Shown here piece by piece: positions 6,826 to 13,319 of a stretch of DNA of 33,001 nucleotides (the first letter of the stretch is position 1; each line of letters starts with the position of its first letter). Below the pieces are notes generated by a model. The model was not told the DNA's origin. It saw only the letters and a program-made list of their open reading frames with translations, and did no database searches. This DNA comes from Microcaldota archaeon (GTDB lineage Archaea; Micrarchaeota; Micrarchaeia; Norongarragalinales; UBA97): positions 1-33,001 of the forward strand of contig JACQBR010000013.1 in the NCBI GenBank assembly GCA_016194335.1. The letters run 5' to 3'. A program made the position numbers and the translations under genes.

Positions 6826-7173
6826 ATGCAGGAACTGGCCAGAAATTTGCACCAGCTCAAGGGAGTCAAGGTCGACCTTGAGAATGCGGCTCTTGGTCAT
6901 GAAAATGCAAAAAGCCGGCTTGACATCTCATATGTCACGATACGCCCCCGAGTTGCTTTGGCCCTCGCAACGCCTTCACTTCGAGCGGCCGAGAAACTCC
7001 TGAGGATGGAAGGGTTCCACTCTTTGCCTGGAGTGAGGTTCGTCCGCAAGCCCGGTTCGATTGAACTCTCTTCAGTTGCCGGCGAGGACGAGAGCGGGAA
7101 ATTCAGGGAACTTGTTCTTGCATTCCAGAAACTTGGGCTTAGGCAGAGGGCCATTCCGCGGAGCAGATTCTAG
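6826..7173 (+). CDS. Hypothetical protein downstream of nreA
   Basis: 115 residues from ATG 6826. A CATAATCT element at 6801-6808 is centred about 22 nt upstream, roughly compatible with a short-leader or leaderless mRNA. The protein has an N-terminal helix (QELARNLHQLKG), a central beta-rich region and a basic C-terminus ending in AIPRSRF. There is no cysteine cluster or membrane segment, and I do not recognise the family. It is separated from nreA by 36 nt and could share its transcript. It converges with dtdA; a small CAATTC..GAATTG inverted repeat follows the stop. Confidence 0.55.
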   Translation: MQELARNLHQLKGVKVDLENAALGHENAKSRLDISYVTIRPRVALALATPSLRAAEKLLRMEGFHSLPGVRFVRKPGSIELSSVAGEDESGKFRELVLAFQKLGLRQRAIPRSRF

Positions 7174-7244
7174 CCGTAAAACGCATTCAATTCCATCTTG
7201 AATTGCCGCGTCCGGATGAAGCGTTCGGAGGCAGTTGCCATTTT

Positions 7245-8090
7245 CTATATCCTCTCCCACTGCAAATCCATTTGCCCGAAGGCGTTTTTGAGCCTCTCGC
7301 GCTGGGGCTGGTTCGTCCCCTTCCAGTCCACGAGTGCAACCTCTACTCCCCCGGCCGTTTTTTCCATCATTTGCGCAACCATCTTTCCATCCAGCGAATC
7401 GATTGCGTATTTCGGGGCGACAAACGACACGCAGTATTTTCCGTCCTCGACCAAAGGGTTGAATTTGGAGCAATAGTGCGTGCCTCCAAAAGCCATTGCG
7501 GCCTTGCCCGGCTCGTTTTTCCAATTGCCGCAAATGTGGAGAATGCAGTCGGCAACGTGCCGTGCCGCGTCTTCCCTTCCCCATTCGTTCTCGCCGCTTC
7601 CCAATTCCACAAAAACGCAGGGCGCCGCCAGCGAGGTGGGGCCGTGGTGCGTGGCCTCCATCGAGTTTTCAAATCCCTCGAAATTATGTTTGCAAAACCA
7701 CCGGTATGCGCACGCAATCGCCCTTGCGCTCGTCTTCCCCAATTCCCTTTCCCTTCCGCCCCACTTCAGCCCGCCGCCCCAGTTTCCCGTGGAGTGGGCG
7801 GTGAATGACGGCGTGCCTTCGGCGCTGCGGTGCCTTGAAGCGAAAATGACCAGCTCGCACTTTCTCAATTCTTCAAGTTCGGAGAGGAATTCGCTCTGGT
7901 TGCTCAGGCGCGAATCTGCCTTGAAGAGTGATAGCGGAATGCCTTGGAAGTTTCCCGTGTGGAGCCCGACCTCGTGCCTGCCGTCTTTGGAGGCGAGGCC
8001 GTCTTCCTGCTGCAATCCGGACTTTTCGCTGATGGCGCTTGCTATGTTGGTCCCGGCCGCATCTTCGCCGGAATAGACTATCCCGATCAT
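7245..8090 (-). CDS. dtdA: D-aminoacyl-tRNA deacylase, archaeal/plant GEK1 type
   Basis: 281 residues. Characteristic DtdA blocks are present: ELVIFASRHRSAEGTPSFTAHSTGNWG, MEATHHGPT, CVFVELGSGENEW and the AFGGTHYCSKF segment. The enzyme hydrolyses D-amino acids mischarged onto tRNA, recycling the tRNA and protecting translation. The start at ATG 8090 is supported by a TATA-like element (GAATTTAATC on the minus strand, 8113-8122) centred 27 nt upstream, implying a leaderless mRNA. It is divergent from the E1-like gene at 8153, the two sharing a 62-nt promoter region. Length is normal for the family. Confidence 0.92.
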   Translation of the reverse strand: MIGIVYSGEDAAGTNIASAISEKSGLQQEDGLASKDGRHEVGLHTGNFQGIPLSLFKADSRLSNQSEFLSELEELRKCELVIFASRHRSAEGTPSFTAHSTGNWGGGLKWGGRERELGKTSARAIACAYRWFCKHNFEGFENSMEATHHGPTSLAAPCVFVELGSGENEWGREDAARHVADCILHICGNWKNEPGKAAMAFGGTHYCSKFNPLVEDGKYCVSFVAPKYAIDSLDGKMVAQMMEKTAGGVEVALVDWKGTNQPQRERLKNAFGQMDLQWERI

Positions 8091-8152
8091 GGCTAATCAT
8101 TTGAACGCAACGGATTAAATTCGGATGGGGCAAAATACCTTCCGGGATAACA

Positions 8153-8995
8153 ATGTCCGAAATCATCGACGCCGACCAGTGGGACCGCCAGAAGCGCATC
8201 AGGGGCTGGGACCAGTCCGCGATTGAAAACTCCCGCTGCCTCGTGGTGGGCGCGGGCGCGCTTGGCAACGAGGTCGTGAAAAACCTCCTGCAGCTCGGCG
8301 TGGCAGAGATTGTGGTGGTCGATTACGACCGCGTGGTTGCGGCCAACCTCAACCGCTGCGTGCTTTTCACCCCGCAAGACGCCCTTGACGGCGGGCAGTT
8401 CAAGGCCAGGGCGGTTGCGCGCGGGGCTAAGGGGATAAACCCGACCGCGAGGGTCGCGGCGGTTGTCAAACGGGCCGAGGAACTTCCCGAAGGCCTTTTC
8501 CTCAACTTCGACTTCTGCTTCTCCTGCCTGGACAACCTCGGCGCGAGGCTGCACCTCAACGCCCACTGCTACGGAAAGTGCGCACTCATTGACGGCGGGA
8601 CGTTCGGCTTCAACGGCAAGGTGCAGGTGGTGAAGGGAGGCAGCGCGTGCCTTGAGTGCGGGGTTTCGCGCAGGGACTATGCCGCGATGTGGGGCAGGTA
8701 TTCCTGCACGGGGGAGAAGCTGGAGTTTCTCGACCCCAAGTTTCCCGCGATTGCAACCGCAACTTCCTTCACCGCCGCGGTGCAGGCAAACGAGTTCGTG
8801 AAAATTGCGATGAAGTCCAATTTGCCTGAAGAAATGAATCCGCTCAACGGAAGGCCGCTTTCCTCAAGGAAGGAGCGCAAGTTCGAGGCGCTGGAGGACA
8901 ATCTCGTTGGCAAGTACCTCTTTTTCAACGGCTTGACCAATTCCGCGTCGGTCTTCGAGGTGCCAAAGAGGCCCAAGTGCCCCGTTCACGGCTGA
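8153..8995 (+). CDS. E1-like ubiquitin/Ubl-activating enzyme (ThiF/UBA adenylation fold)
   Basis: 280 residues. The Rossmann ATP site is VVGAGALGNE (about 31-40), followed by VVVDYD (54-59) and the NLNRC segment (65-69) with the conserved Asn and Arg, then a Lys in QFKAR (84) and D127 in SCLDNLGAR. A Zn half-site CLEC (166-169) pairs with KCPVH at the C-terminus. Cys185 in RYSCTG is a candidate catalytic cysteine for the thioester. E1/ThiF enzymes adenylate the C-terminal Gly of a beta-grasp protein; a ThiF/MoeB role in sulfur transfer is the alternative. The ubiquitin-like, E2, RING-like and JAMM genes within 6 kb make a ubiquitin-type E1 the better reading. The protein is a single adenylation domain, far shorter than eukaryotic UBA1. 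Confidence 0.82.
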   Translation: MSEIIDADQWDRQKRIRGWDQSAIENSRCLVVGAGALGNEVVKNLLQLGVAEIVVVDYDRVVAANLNRCVLFTPQDALDGGQFKARAVARGAKGINPTARVAAVVKRAEELPEGLFLNFDFCFSCLDNLGARLHLNAHCYGKCALIDGGTFGFNGKVQVVKGGSACLECGVSRRDYAAMWGRYSCTGEKLEFLDPKFPAIATATSFTAAVQANEFVKIAMKSNLPEEMNPLNGRPLSSRKERKFEALEDNLVGKYLFFNGLTNSASVFEVPKRPKCPVHG

Positions 8996-9031
8996 AAACT
9001 GCCAGGGTTGCGCCCGCCTTTTAATCGCAAG

Positions 9032-9038
9032 GTATAAA
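9032..9038 (+). promoter_or_regulatory. TATA box of the cupredoxin-like gene
   Basis: TATAAAA centred at 9035 predicts transcription from about 9061, giving an 8-nt leader to GTG 9069 or a ~44-nt leader to ATG 9105, which is preceded by AAGGTGG (9089-9095). Confidence 0.6.
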
Positions 9039-9104
9039 ACCGCCTCAAAACACAAGTATTCCAGCCCCGTGAAGCGGGTTAACTTTTCAAGGTGGTTGCG
9101 ACTC

Positions 9105-9563
9105 ATGGAAACCAGGTATGTCGTAGGTATCGTAGTTGTCCTGCTTGTCGGAGCCGGGCTTATCTACCTGCTCTCGCCCCAGCCGGCGGCGCAGGCAGCA
9201 GCGACCCCCACTCCGGAATCACCCGCAGTGCCAGAGGCCACGGCAACGCCGAAGCCCTCGTTCATCCCTCTCGTCACGCCCACCCCCGTCCCTGCGGGCG
9301 CGACTCCCGTTGCGACCAACCAGGTTGCAATCATCAACGGCGGGTTCACCCCGTTTGAAATCAGCGTGAAGGCGGGCATTACCGTAGCGTGGGAGAATGA
9401 CGACGGCGTGCTGCATGACTTCAGCGTCACCAGCGGGCCCGAGAAATTCTCAAGCGGGCTCATCTCGCCTAGGCAGAAGTTCTCAAGGCAGATGAACGCA
9501 GTCGGCACTTACGAATACGTCGAAAGCCGCTACGGGACCAAGGGGAGAATCATCGTGCAGTAA
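9105..9563 (+). CDS. Membrane-anchored cupredoxin-like domain protein with degenerate copper site
   Basis: 152 residues from ATG 9105 (SD-like AAGGTGG 9 nt upstream); GTG 9069 would add 12 basic residues. One N-terminal membrane anchor (VVGIVVVLLVGAGLIYLL) is followed by a Pro/Thr/Ala linker (about 25-70) and a cupredoxin-like fold: INGGFTPFEISVKAGITVAW, DGVLHDFSV, and the closing VGTYEYVESRYGTKGRIIV. The first copper-ligand His is kept (LHDF, about residue 104), but the usual Cys, second His and Met of the loop are replaced (YEYVESRYGTKG), so type-1 copper binding is unlikely. It should sit on the outer face of the membrane. It separates the E1 gene from the rest of the ubiquitin-like locus; a link to that system is not apparent. 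Confidence 0.78.
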   Translation: METRYVVGIVVVLLVGAGLIYLLSPQPAAQAAATPTPESPAVPEATATPKPSFIPLVTPTPVPAGATPVATNQVAIINGGFTPFEISVKAGITVAWENDDGVLHDFSVTSGPEKFSSGLISPRQKFSRQMNAVGTYEYVESRYGTKGRIIVQ

Positions 9564-9585
9564 AGCGCGACTTCCCCTTTCTCTT

Positions 9586-9659
9586 GTTCTTTTTCAATTT
9601 CCTCTTGTTTTTTTTTGTTTTCTTTTTTCCCATTACTTTTTTTCCTTTACCCCTTTTTT
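9586..9659 (+). terminator. U-rich transcription terminator behind the cupredoxin gene
   Basis: Several runs of 5-9 T residues on the plus strand follow the stop at 9563. Archaeal RNA polymerase terminates on such U-rich tracts without a hairpin. The rest of the intergenic stretch to 9725 shows only a short GAGA..TCTC hairpin around 9695. Confidence 0.6.
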
Positions 9660-9724
9660 GCGTCTTGCCTGATGGCAATTCGGGTTTGTTATAGGAGATA
9701 GTTTCTCTGTTCGCTCTCCTTCCG

Positions 9725-10882
9725 TTACTCGAACGCGTTCTTTATGCCCCTCATGCTCTCCCTGCTGTGCCGGTCGAGGATGATTTCCAGTTCCTTGCCG
9801 CACCGCGCGCAGCCCAGCTTGTTCCCAAGCATCTCATCGTAGCAGTCGCGGTGGTATGCCGCGCCGCAGAAGCAGTGGCCGTACTTGGGGTTGCCACCGC
9901 TGACGTGCAGGGTGAATGCCGCCTTGCACAGCTCGCACTTCTCGCCGCCCGCGGGAATCCTGGCTGCCGTTTCGTTAATCTCCCTCGGGGGTGAAAGCGG
10001 CGCCCGTGATGCCGGCATCGGAGCGGTTTGGGCGCTTGGCAGGAGTTGCCCTATGCCCCTCCTGGCGGAAATTTGGTTTTGTCTGGTGTCGGCATCGGTT
10101 TCATTTTCCGTTTGCCGGTGGGGTTTCTGCCCCTTTCTCGGCGCTCCCCGCGCAATCAATTCCCCCAAGTCCATCGCGGCGTGCGCAGGGAGGGGCTCCG
10201 GCGGTTTGGGCAATTCCGGTTGGGCCGTAGGAATTGTTCCTGCCGCAGGCGTTGGGGCAGGCGAATTCATTGCGGTGTTGCCTGTTGCGGTTTCGTTGTT
10301 TTCCCTTCCCATTGCTCCCATTGCAATGGAGCCGGTTTTTGCCCTCGCGGTTTTTCCCATCATCTTCTTCTCGAGCGAGAGCGTGAGGTCGCGGGGGTCG
10401 AATGCGTTGTATCCCCTTATCGTGAGGCGTATGGCGTCGGGGTCGAGCTTGTCAAACGCGACCATGCCCCTCTTCTCGAGCGCGAGCATCCGTTCCCGCG
10501 CAATCGCGGGCGCCACCCCGAGGATGTCGCAGATTTTCCTGAAGCTCCACTCGCCACGCCGCACGAGCTTGAAAAAGTCGGAATCGAACTTGGAGAGCGG
10601 GCGTTTCCTGGCGGGTTTAGGCTTCCTTGGGGATCTTGCCTTGGCAACCTTCGCGGTCTTTTTTGTTTGTTGGTAAATTATTTTCCCCTCCGTTGCGGCA
10701 TTTCCATTCGTTTCCCCAATCGGGTTCGCCTTGCCCTCAGGCGCTTGCGAATCCCCATTCTCCTTTTCCGGCTGGCCTTTGGCCTGCTGGGCGCTGGATG
10801 GGTTCCTTTCTTCCGATTCGAGCCTGGTTTGCCTAGGCCTTTCGGTAGGTTGCGAATCCTGCTTCTCTGTAGCCGTCTGCAT
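9725..10882 (-). CDS. Winged-helix plus RING-like zinc-finger protein (candidate E3 ubiquitin ligase)
   Basis: 385 residues. The N-terminal ~95 residues are disordered and Lys/Pro-rich. About residues 96-170 form a winged helix (FDSDFFKLVRRGEWSF, KICDILGVAPAIARERML, LEKRGMVAFD). A long Pro/Ala linker follows. At 316-361 there is an eight-ligand cross-brace pattern: C316, C319, C337, C339, H344, C347, C358, C361 (C-x2-C-x17-C-x-C-x4-H-x2-C-x10-C-x2-C), a C4HC3 RING-variant/PHD-like arrangement. RING domains bring charged E2 to substrate; small RING proteins accompany the archaeal ubiquitin operon of Caldiarchaeum. The ATG at 10882 overlaps the JAMM gene by 50 nt in another frame. PHD-like reading or a pure zinc-structural role are alternatives; the neighbourhood favours E3. 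Confidence 0.75.
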   Translation of the reverse strand: MQTATEKQDSQPTERPRQTRLESEERNPSSAQQAKGQPEKENGDSQAPEGKANPIGETNGNAATEGKIIYQQTKKTAKVAKARSPRKPKPARKRPLSKFDSDFFKLVRRGEWSFRKICDILGVAPAIARERMLALEKRGMVAFDKLDPDAIRLTIRGYNAFDPRDLTLSLEKKMMGKTARAKTGSIAMGAMGRENNETATGNTAMNSPAPTPAAGTIPTAQPELPKPPEPLPAHAAMDLGELIARGAPRKGQKPHRQTENETDADTRQNQISARRGIGQLLPSAQTAPMPASRAPLSPPREINETAARIPAGGEKCELCKAAFTLHVSGGNPKYGHCFCGAAYHRDCYDEMLGNKLGCARCGKELEIILDRHSRESMRGIKNAFE

Positions 10883-11303
10883 TCCCTGACACCAGTTTGA
10901 ACGCCTTCGTCTCCCTCCTCACGGGGTCGGTGACGACTGCGGTGCTGAATTCTTCAGTGAAGTAAGTCTTCTGCGTCCTCACGTCCGTTGCCGAGAGGAA
11001 ACACCCGTAGTTGGGGTGCGAGTGGATCCAGCCCACGATTATTTTTCCCTTCCTTTTCGCTTCGTTTATCCTTTTGGCAAGTTCGCCAAACGATTCGTGG
11101 CCGAATTTCACGCTCACCGCCGTGGAGTCGTTGCCTGCGGTGATGTACTCGTCGGCAACCGCGTATGCGTTTCCACGGAAGGCATAGGCCCTGCCGGCAA
11201 GGAGCCCCATGCACTCGCGGCTTTTGCCTGCGGCTTCCCCTGCCTGCGACAATGCCTTTTCAAACTCGCCCTGCTCGAGGTAAAGTCCGAACATGGGTTT
11301 CAT
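10833..11303 (-). CDS. JAMM/MPN+ metalloprotease (CSN5/Rpn11-type deubiquitinase)
   Basis: 156 residues. The full JAMM zinc motif is present: Glu30 in SRECMGLL, then WIHSHPNYGCFLSATD (92-107) giving H94, H96, S104 and D107. The core HSHP-x-YGC-x-LS--D followed by VRTQ is strikingly like eukaryotic CSN5 and Rpn11 (HSHPGYGCWLSGID). Such enzymes cleave isopeptide bonds of ubiquitin-like modifiers. The protein is one MPN domain with no targeting extension. It lies 44 nt behind the disordered-protein gene and overlaps the RING gene, so all three should share a transcript. Expected role: removal of the 80-aa ubiquitin-like protein from targets. It could alternatively process sulfur carriers, as some bacterial JAMMs do. 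Confidence 0.88.
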   Translation of the reverse strand: MKPMFGLYLEQGEFEKALSQAGEAAGKSRECMGLLAGRAYAFRGNAYAVADEYITAGNDSTAVSVKFGHESFGELAKRINEAKRKGKIIVGWIHSHPNYGCFLSATDVRTQKTYFTEEFSTAVVTDPVRRETKAFKLVSGNADGYREAGFATYRKA

Positions 11304-11347
11304 CCGCCTTTTTGGGGAGTTTGCCGCCTCAATCCGATTTGGTTTTT

Positions 11348-12670
11348 TCAGATGTGCAGCAAACCCCTGATTTTTGAGACGAGCGAGCGCTTTCTCCTGT
11401 TTTCCTCGTCAATCTTTATCGCAAGCTCCACTTCCCTCTGTTTGCGCGTGGCATCGTCCATCACGAGCGGCTCCCCCGCTCCGGGCTGGAGTGGCAGAGC
11501 GTCGCGGCTCGCCTGCTCCCTTTTTCTCCTTTCCAACTCGCTTTGGTAGTCAAGCGGCCTTCCGTTCACCATCTCCCCGCGCGCAAGCGGCCGTCTCCCC
11601 ACGAGCATCGAGTAATCCCGTTCCTCCACCACGCGCGGCCCCGGCGCGCCTTCAGACGCGGCTTGCGTTTGCCGAGGCTGCGCCTGCGGTTGTGGAACGG
11701 CTGGAGTTTGTTGCGATTGGGGTTGCGGTGGTGCCTGCAGTTGGCCGGCTTGCCGGTATGGCTGTTGCGGCTGGGGCTGTTGGGGTGATTGTGTCTGGGC
11801 TTTGCCCGCGGAGATTACCCTCGGCCTTGCCGTTGGCGGCGTTTCGCGGGGAAGCTCGGCCGCCTTGATTTCATCCAACTCCCCTTCGTTCATCGGCGTT
11901 TGCGGCAGGGGCGCTTCCTCCAGCACCGTCGCAGGGGCGGTTTTTTTTCTTGAAGCCGCAGGGGGCTCGTGATTTTGGGCGGGGGCCGTGGGTGGTGCCT
12001 GCCGTTGGTCTTGCGGCAGTTGGGTTTCCTCCTCGTTCAGTGCGGCGTCCTCGCGTGCAGTGCCCTCCGCTTCTTCATTTTGCAATGGAGTTGGTGCGGC
12101 CGTAGGCTCTGCGGCGGGGTTCGTCCTCGTGCGGCGGACGGCAGTGCGCTTCACGTGCGTCACGCGCGGCTTGGCAGTGGATTTGGGGCGGAGTTTCTTC
12201 CTTTCAACCGCCTCCCGTTCTATCCTGTCCTTCTCTTCCTTGGTGATTTCCCCCCGCTTGTGCATCTCGTCAAGAAGGCTCTTTTCCAAAACCGTGAGGC
12301 TCTCGTTTTCTTCCTTCACCTGCTCGGCAATCGCGGGAATCGTGGGCCTTGGCTCCGATTGGGGTGGTTGGGTTTGGAGAGCATTTGAGGCTGCTGGTGG
12401 TTGGGTTTGCGGGGCGTTTGGTGAAAGCGGCTGGATGGGCGTTTGGTTTTGAGCCGCGGCTTGCTGGTTTTGGGTTGGTTGGATTTGGCCCGTCGGCCGT
12501 GGAGCGGGTGCGGGTTGGGGTTCCGCCGCGGGTGGGGTGGGCGCCGATTGTTGGGCTTCCCCAGATGACTGCGGTTGGGCCGGGGGTTGTTCGCAAGCGG
12601 GGTTCGCAAGCTGGGTTTGGGGCGGTCCCTTTGCTCTCTTCTCTTCTTCCGTTGGAGTCTCCCCGTCCAT
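11348..12670 (-). CDS. Large Pro/Gln-rich disordered protein at the head of the JAMM-RING operon
   Basis: 440 residues. Residues 1-110 and about 190-350 are Pro/Gln/Ala-rich and disordered. A charged segment near 115-160 (LLDEMHKRGEITKEEKDRIE) resembles a SHOCT-like helical hairpin and is followed by a basic KPRVTHVKRTAVRRTRTNP stretch. The last ~90 residues are helical and basic, ending in KRSLVSKIRGLLHI. No enzyme motif is seen. First gene of the minus-strand operon, 44 nt before JAMM. A possible TATA (CTAAAAC, minus strand, near 12698-12704) is about 30 nt upstream. The C-terminal tail is similar to that of the 55-aa protein at the other end of the locus, suggesting a shared partner. It might be a scaffold, an adaptor or a main substrate; this is inference. 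Confidence 0.7.
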   Translation of the reverse strand: MDGETPTEEEKRAKGPPQTQLANPACEQPPAQPQSSGEAQQSAPTPPAAEPQPAPAPRPTGQIQPTQNQQAAAQNQTPIQPLSPNAPQTQPPAASNALQTQPPQSEPRPTIPAIAEQVKEENESLTVLEKSLLDEMHKRGEITKEEKDRIEREAVERKKLRPKSTAKPRVTHVKRTAVRRTRTNPAAEPTAAPTPLQNEEAEGTAREDAALNEEETQLPQDQRQAPPTAPAQNHEPPAASRKKTAPATVLEEAPLPQTPMNEGELDEIKAAELPRETPPTARPRVISAGKAQTQSPQQPQPQQPYRQAGQLQAPPQPQSQQTPAVPQPQAQPRQTQAASEGAPGPRVVEERDYSMLVGRRPLARGEMVNGRPLDYQSELERRKREQASRDALPLQPGAGEPLVMDDATRKQREVELAIKIDEENRRKRSLVSKIRGLLHI

Positions 12671-12782
12671 TCCCTTCCCTACCCCCCTCTTGACCGTTTT
12701 AGCGCTCGAAAGCTTAAAGCTTGAACCAGCCGGCCAACGCGGCCAACTTCCTTCGGCGGGAGTGTAAGTATAAACCCTAACG

Positions 12783-12796
12783 TTAATTAAAAATAG
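12783..12796 (+). promoter_or_regulatory. A/T-rich promoter element of the ubiquitin-like gene
   Basis: TTAATTAAAAATAG is the only strong A/T element upstream of the plus-strand Ubl gene and predicts transcription near 12815-12820. This gives either a nearly leaderless start at ATG 12823 or a ~45-nt leader to the SD-preceded ATG 12865. Confidence 0.5.
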
Positions 12797-12851
12797 GTCG
12801 CCGAAATAAAGGCGGCGCCATTATGCGGGGCCAACAGGCAGTTGCCCATTT

Positions 12852-12858
12852 GAGGTGG
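12852..12858 (+). promoter_or_regulatory. Shine-Dalgarno GAGGTGG of the ubiquitin-like gene
   Basis: GAGGTGG stands 6 nt before ATG 12865, the same sequence used before L7Ae (24339-24345, minus strand). It supports the shorter, ubiquitin-sized product over the 94-residue reading from ATG 12823. Confidence 0.65.
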
Positions 12859-12864
12859 TTTTCA

Positions 12865-13107
12865 ATGCCCGAATACAACATCACCGTCACCCACTCGACA
12901 AGCGGGAAGGAAATAGTGCTTGCTGTGGAGGAGAAGTTCACCGTCTCAAGCGTGCTTGACGTGCTGGCGGAAAACCTCCAGCTCAAGGACCGATTCGTCC
13001 TCGCGACGAAGGACAACAAGATACTCTCGCCCGAGGCGACTCTTGCCGAGGCGGGAGTGCTTACGGGGAGCGAGCTCATCCTCATGCCCGACCCGACGGG
13101 AGGCTGA
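12865..13107 (+). CDS. Ubiquitin-like modifier ending in Gly-Gly
   Basis: 80 residues from ATG 12865. The pattern is a beta-grasp: strand EYNITVTHS, strand KEIVLAVEE, helix VSSVLDVLAENLQL, strand RFVLATKD, LSPEATLAEAGV (like the ubiquitin LEDGRTLSDYNI turn) and strand GSELILM, then the flexible tail PDPTGG. The chain stops right after Gly79-Gly80, so no maturation protease is needed. Size is close to ubiquitin (76) and above typical MoaD/ThiS carriers. Five lysines (15, 24, 41, 49, 52) could accept chains. A sulfur-carrier role is possible for any GG beta-grasp protein, but the E2 gene 212 nt downstream points to protein conjugation. First gene of the plus-strand arm of the locus, 15 nt before the 56-aa gene. 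Confidence 0.85.
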   Translation: MPEYNITVTHSTSGKEIVLAVEEKFTVSSVLDVLAENLQLKDRFVLATKDNKILSPEATLAEAGVLTGSELILMPDPTGG

Positions 13108-13122
13108 AGCCCCTAATCTCAC

Positions 13123-13293
13123 ATGGAAACGCATTGCCATTGTGGAAGGATAATGAAGCGGGCCAATCTGAAGCTCAGAGGCCTGGTTATTCCGGGTTTT
13201 AAGTGCGATTGTGGAGGGGAGTTCTTCAATCCATTTGATGTCGAACGTGTAAGAAAAGCGAAAGAATGGCCACTGGCCCCCCCGCCTGTTTAA
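13123..13293 (+). CDS. 56-residue CxC...CxC putative zinc protein between Ubl and E2
   Basis: ATG at 13123, stop TAA 13291-13293. The sequence begins METHCHCGRIMKRANLKLRG and continues LVIPGFKCDCGGEFFNPF, then a basic helix (VERVRKAKEW) and a Pro-rich end. The paired CHCG (5-8) and CDCG (28-31) motifs look like a four-cysteine zinc ribbon, similar in layout to the N-terminal zinc domain of YgiT/MqsA-type proteins. The gene starts 15 nt after the Ubl stop and ends within the promoter of the E2 gene, so co-transcription with Ubl is likely. No SD is seen. I cannot assign a family; a zinc-binding accessory of the ubiquitin-like pathway is an inference. A later ATG at 13153 would lose the first cysteine pair. 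Confidence 0.55.
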   Translation: METHCHCGRIMKRANLKLRGLVIPGFKCDCGGEFFNPFDVERVRKAKEWPLAPPPV

Positions 13294-13297
13294 ATCT
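13289..13297 (+). promoter_or_regulatory. TATA box of the E2 gene
   Basis: TTTAAATCT is centred 27 nt before ATG 13320, predicting a leaderless E2 mRNA and deciding against the longer in-frame start at 13266. It overlaps the stop codon of the 56-aa gene. Confidence 0.55.
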
Positions 13298-13319
13298 TTT
13301 CCTCGCCCACTACATTCGT

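Noticed and set aside
13266-13319. Longer E2 N-terminus starting at ATG 13266
   Set aside because: The TTTAAATCT box at 13289-13297 is ideally placed for a leaderless start at 13320, and the extra residues (ATGPPACLNLF..) overlap the 56-aa gene and do not fit the UBC fold.
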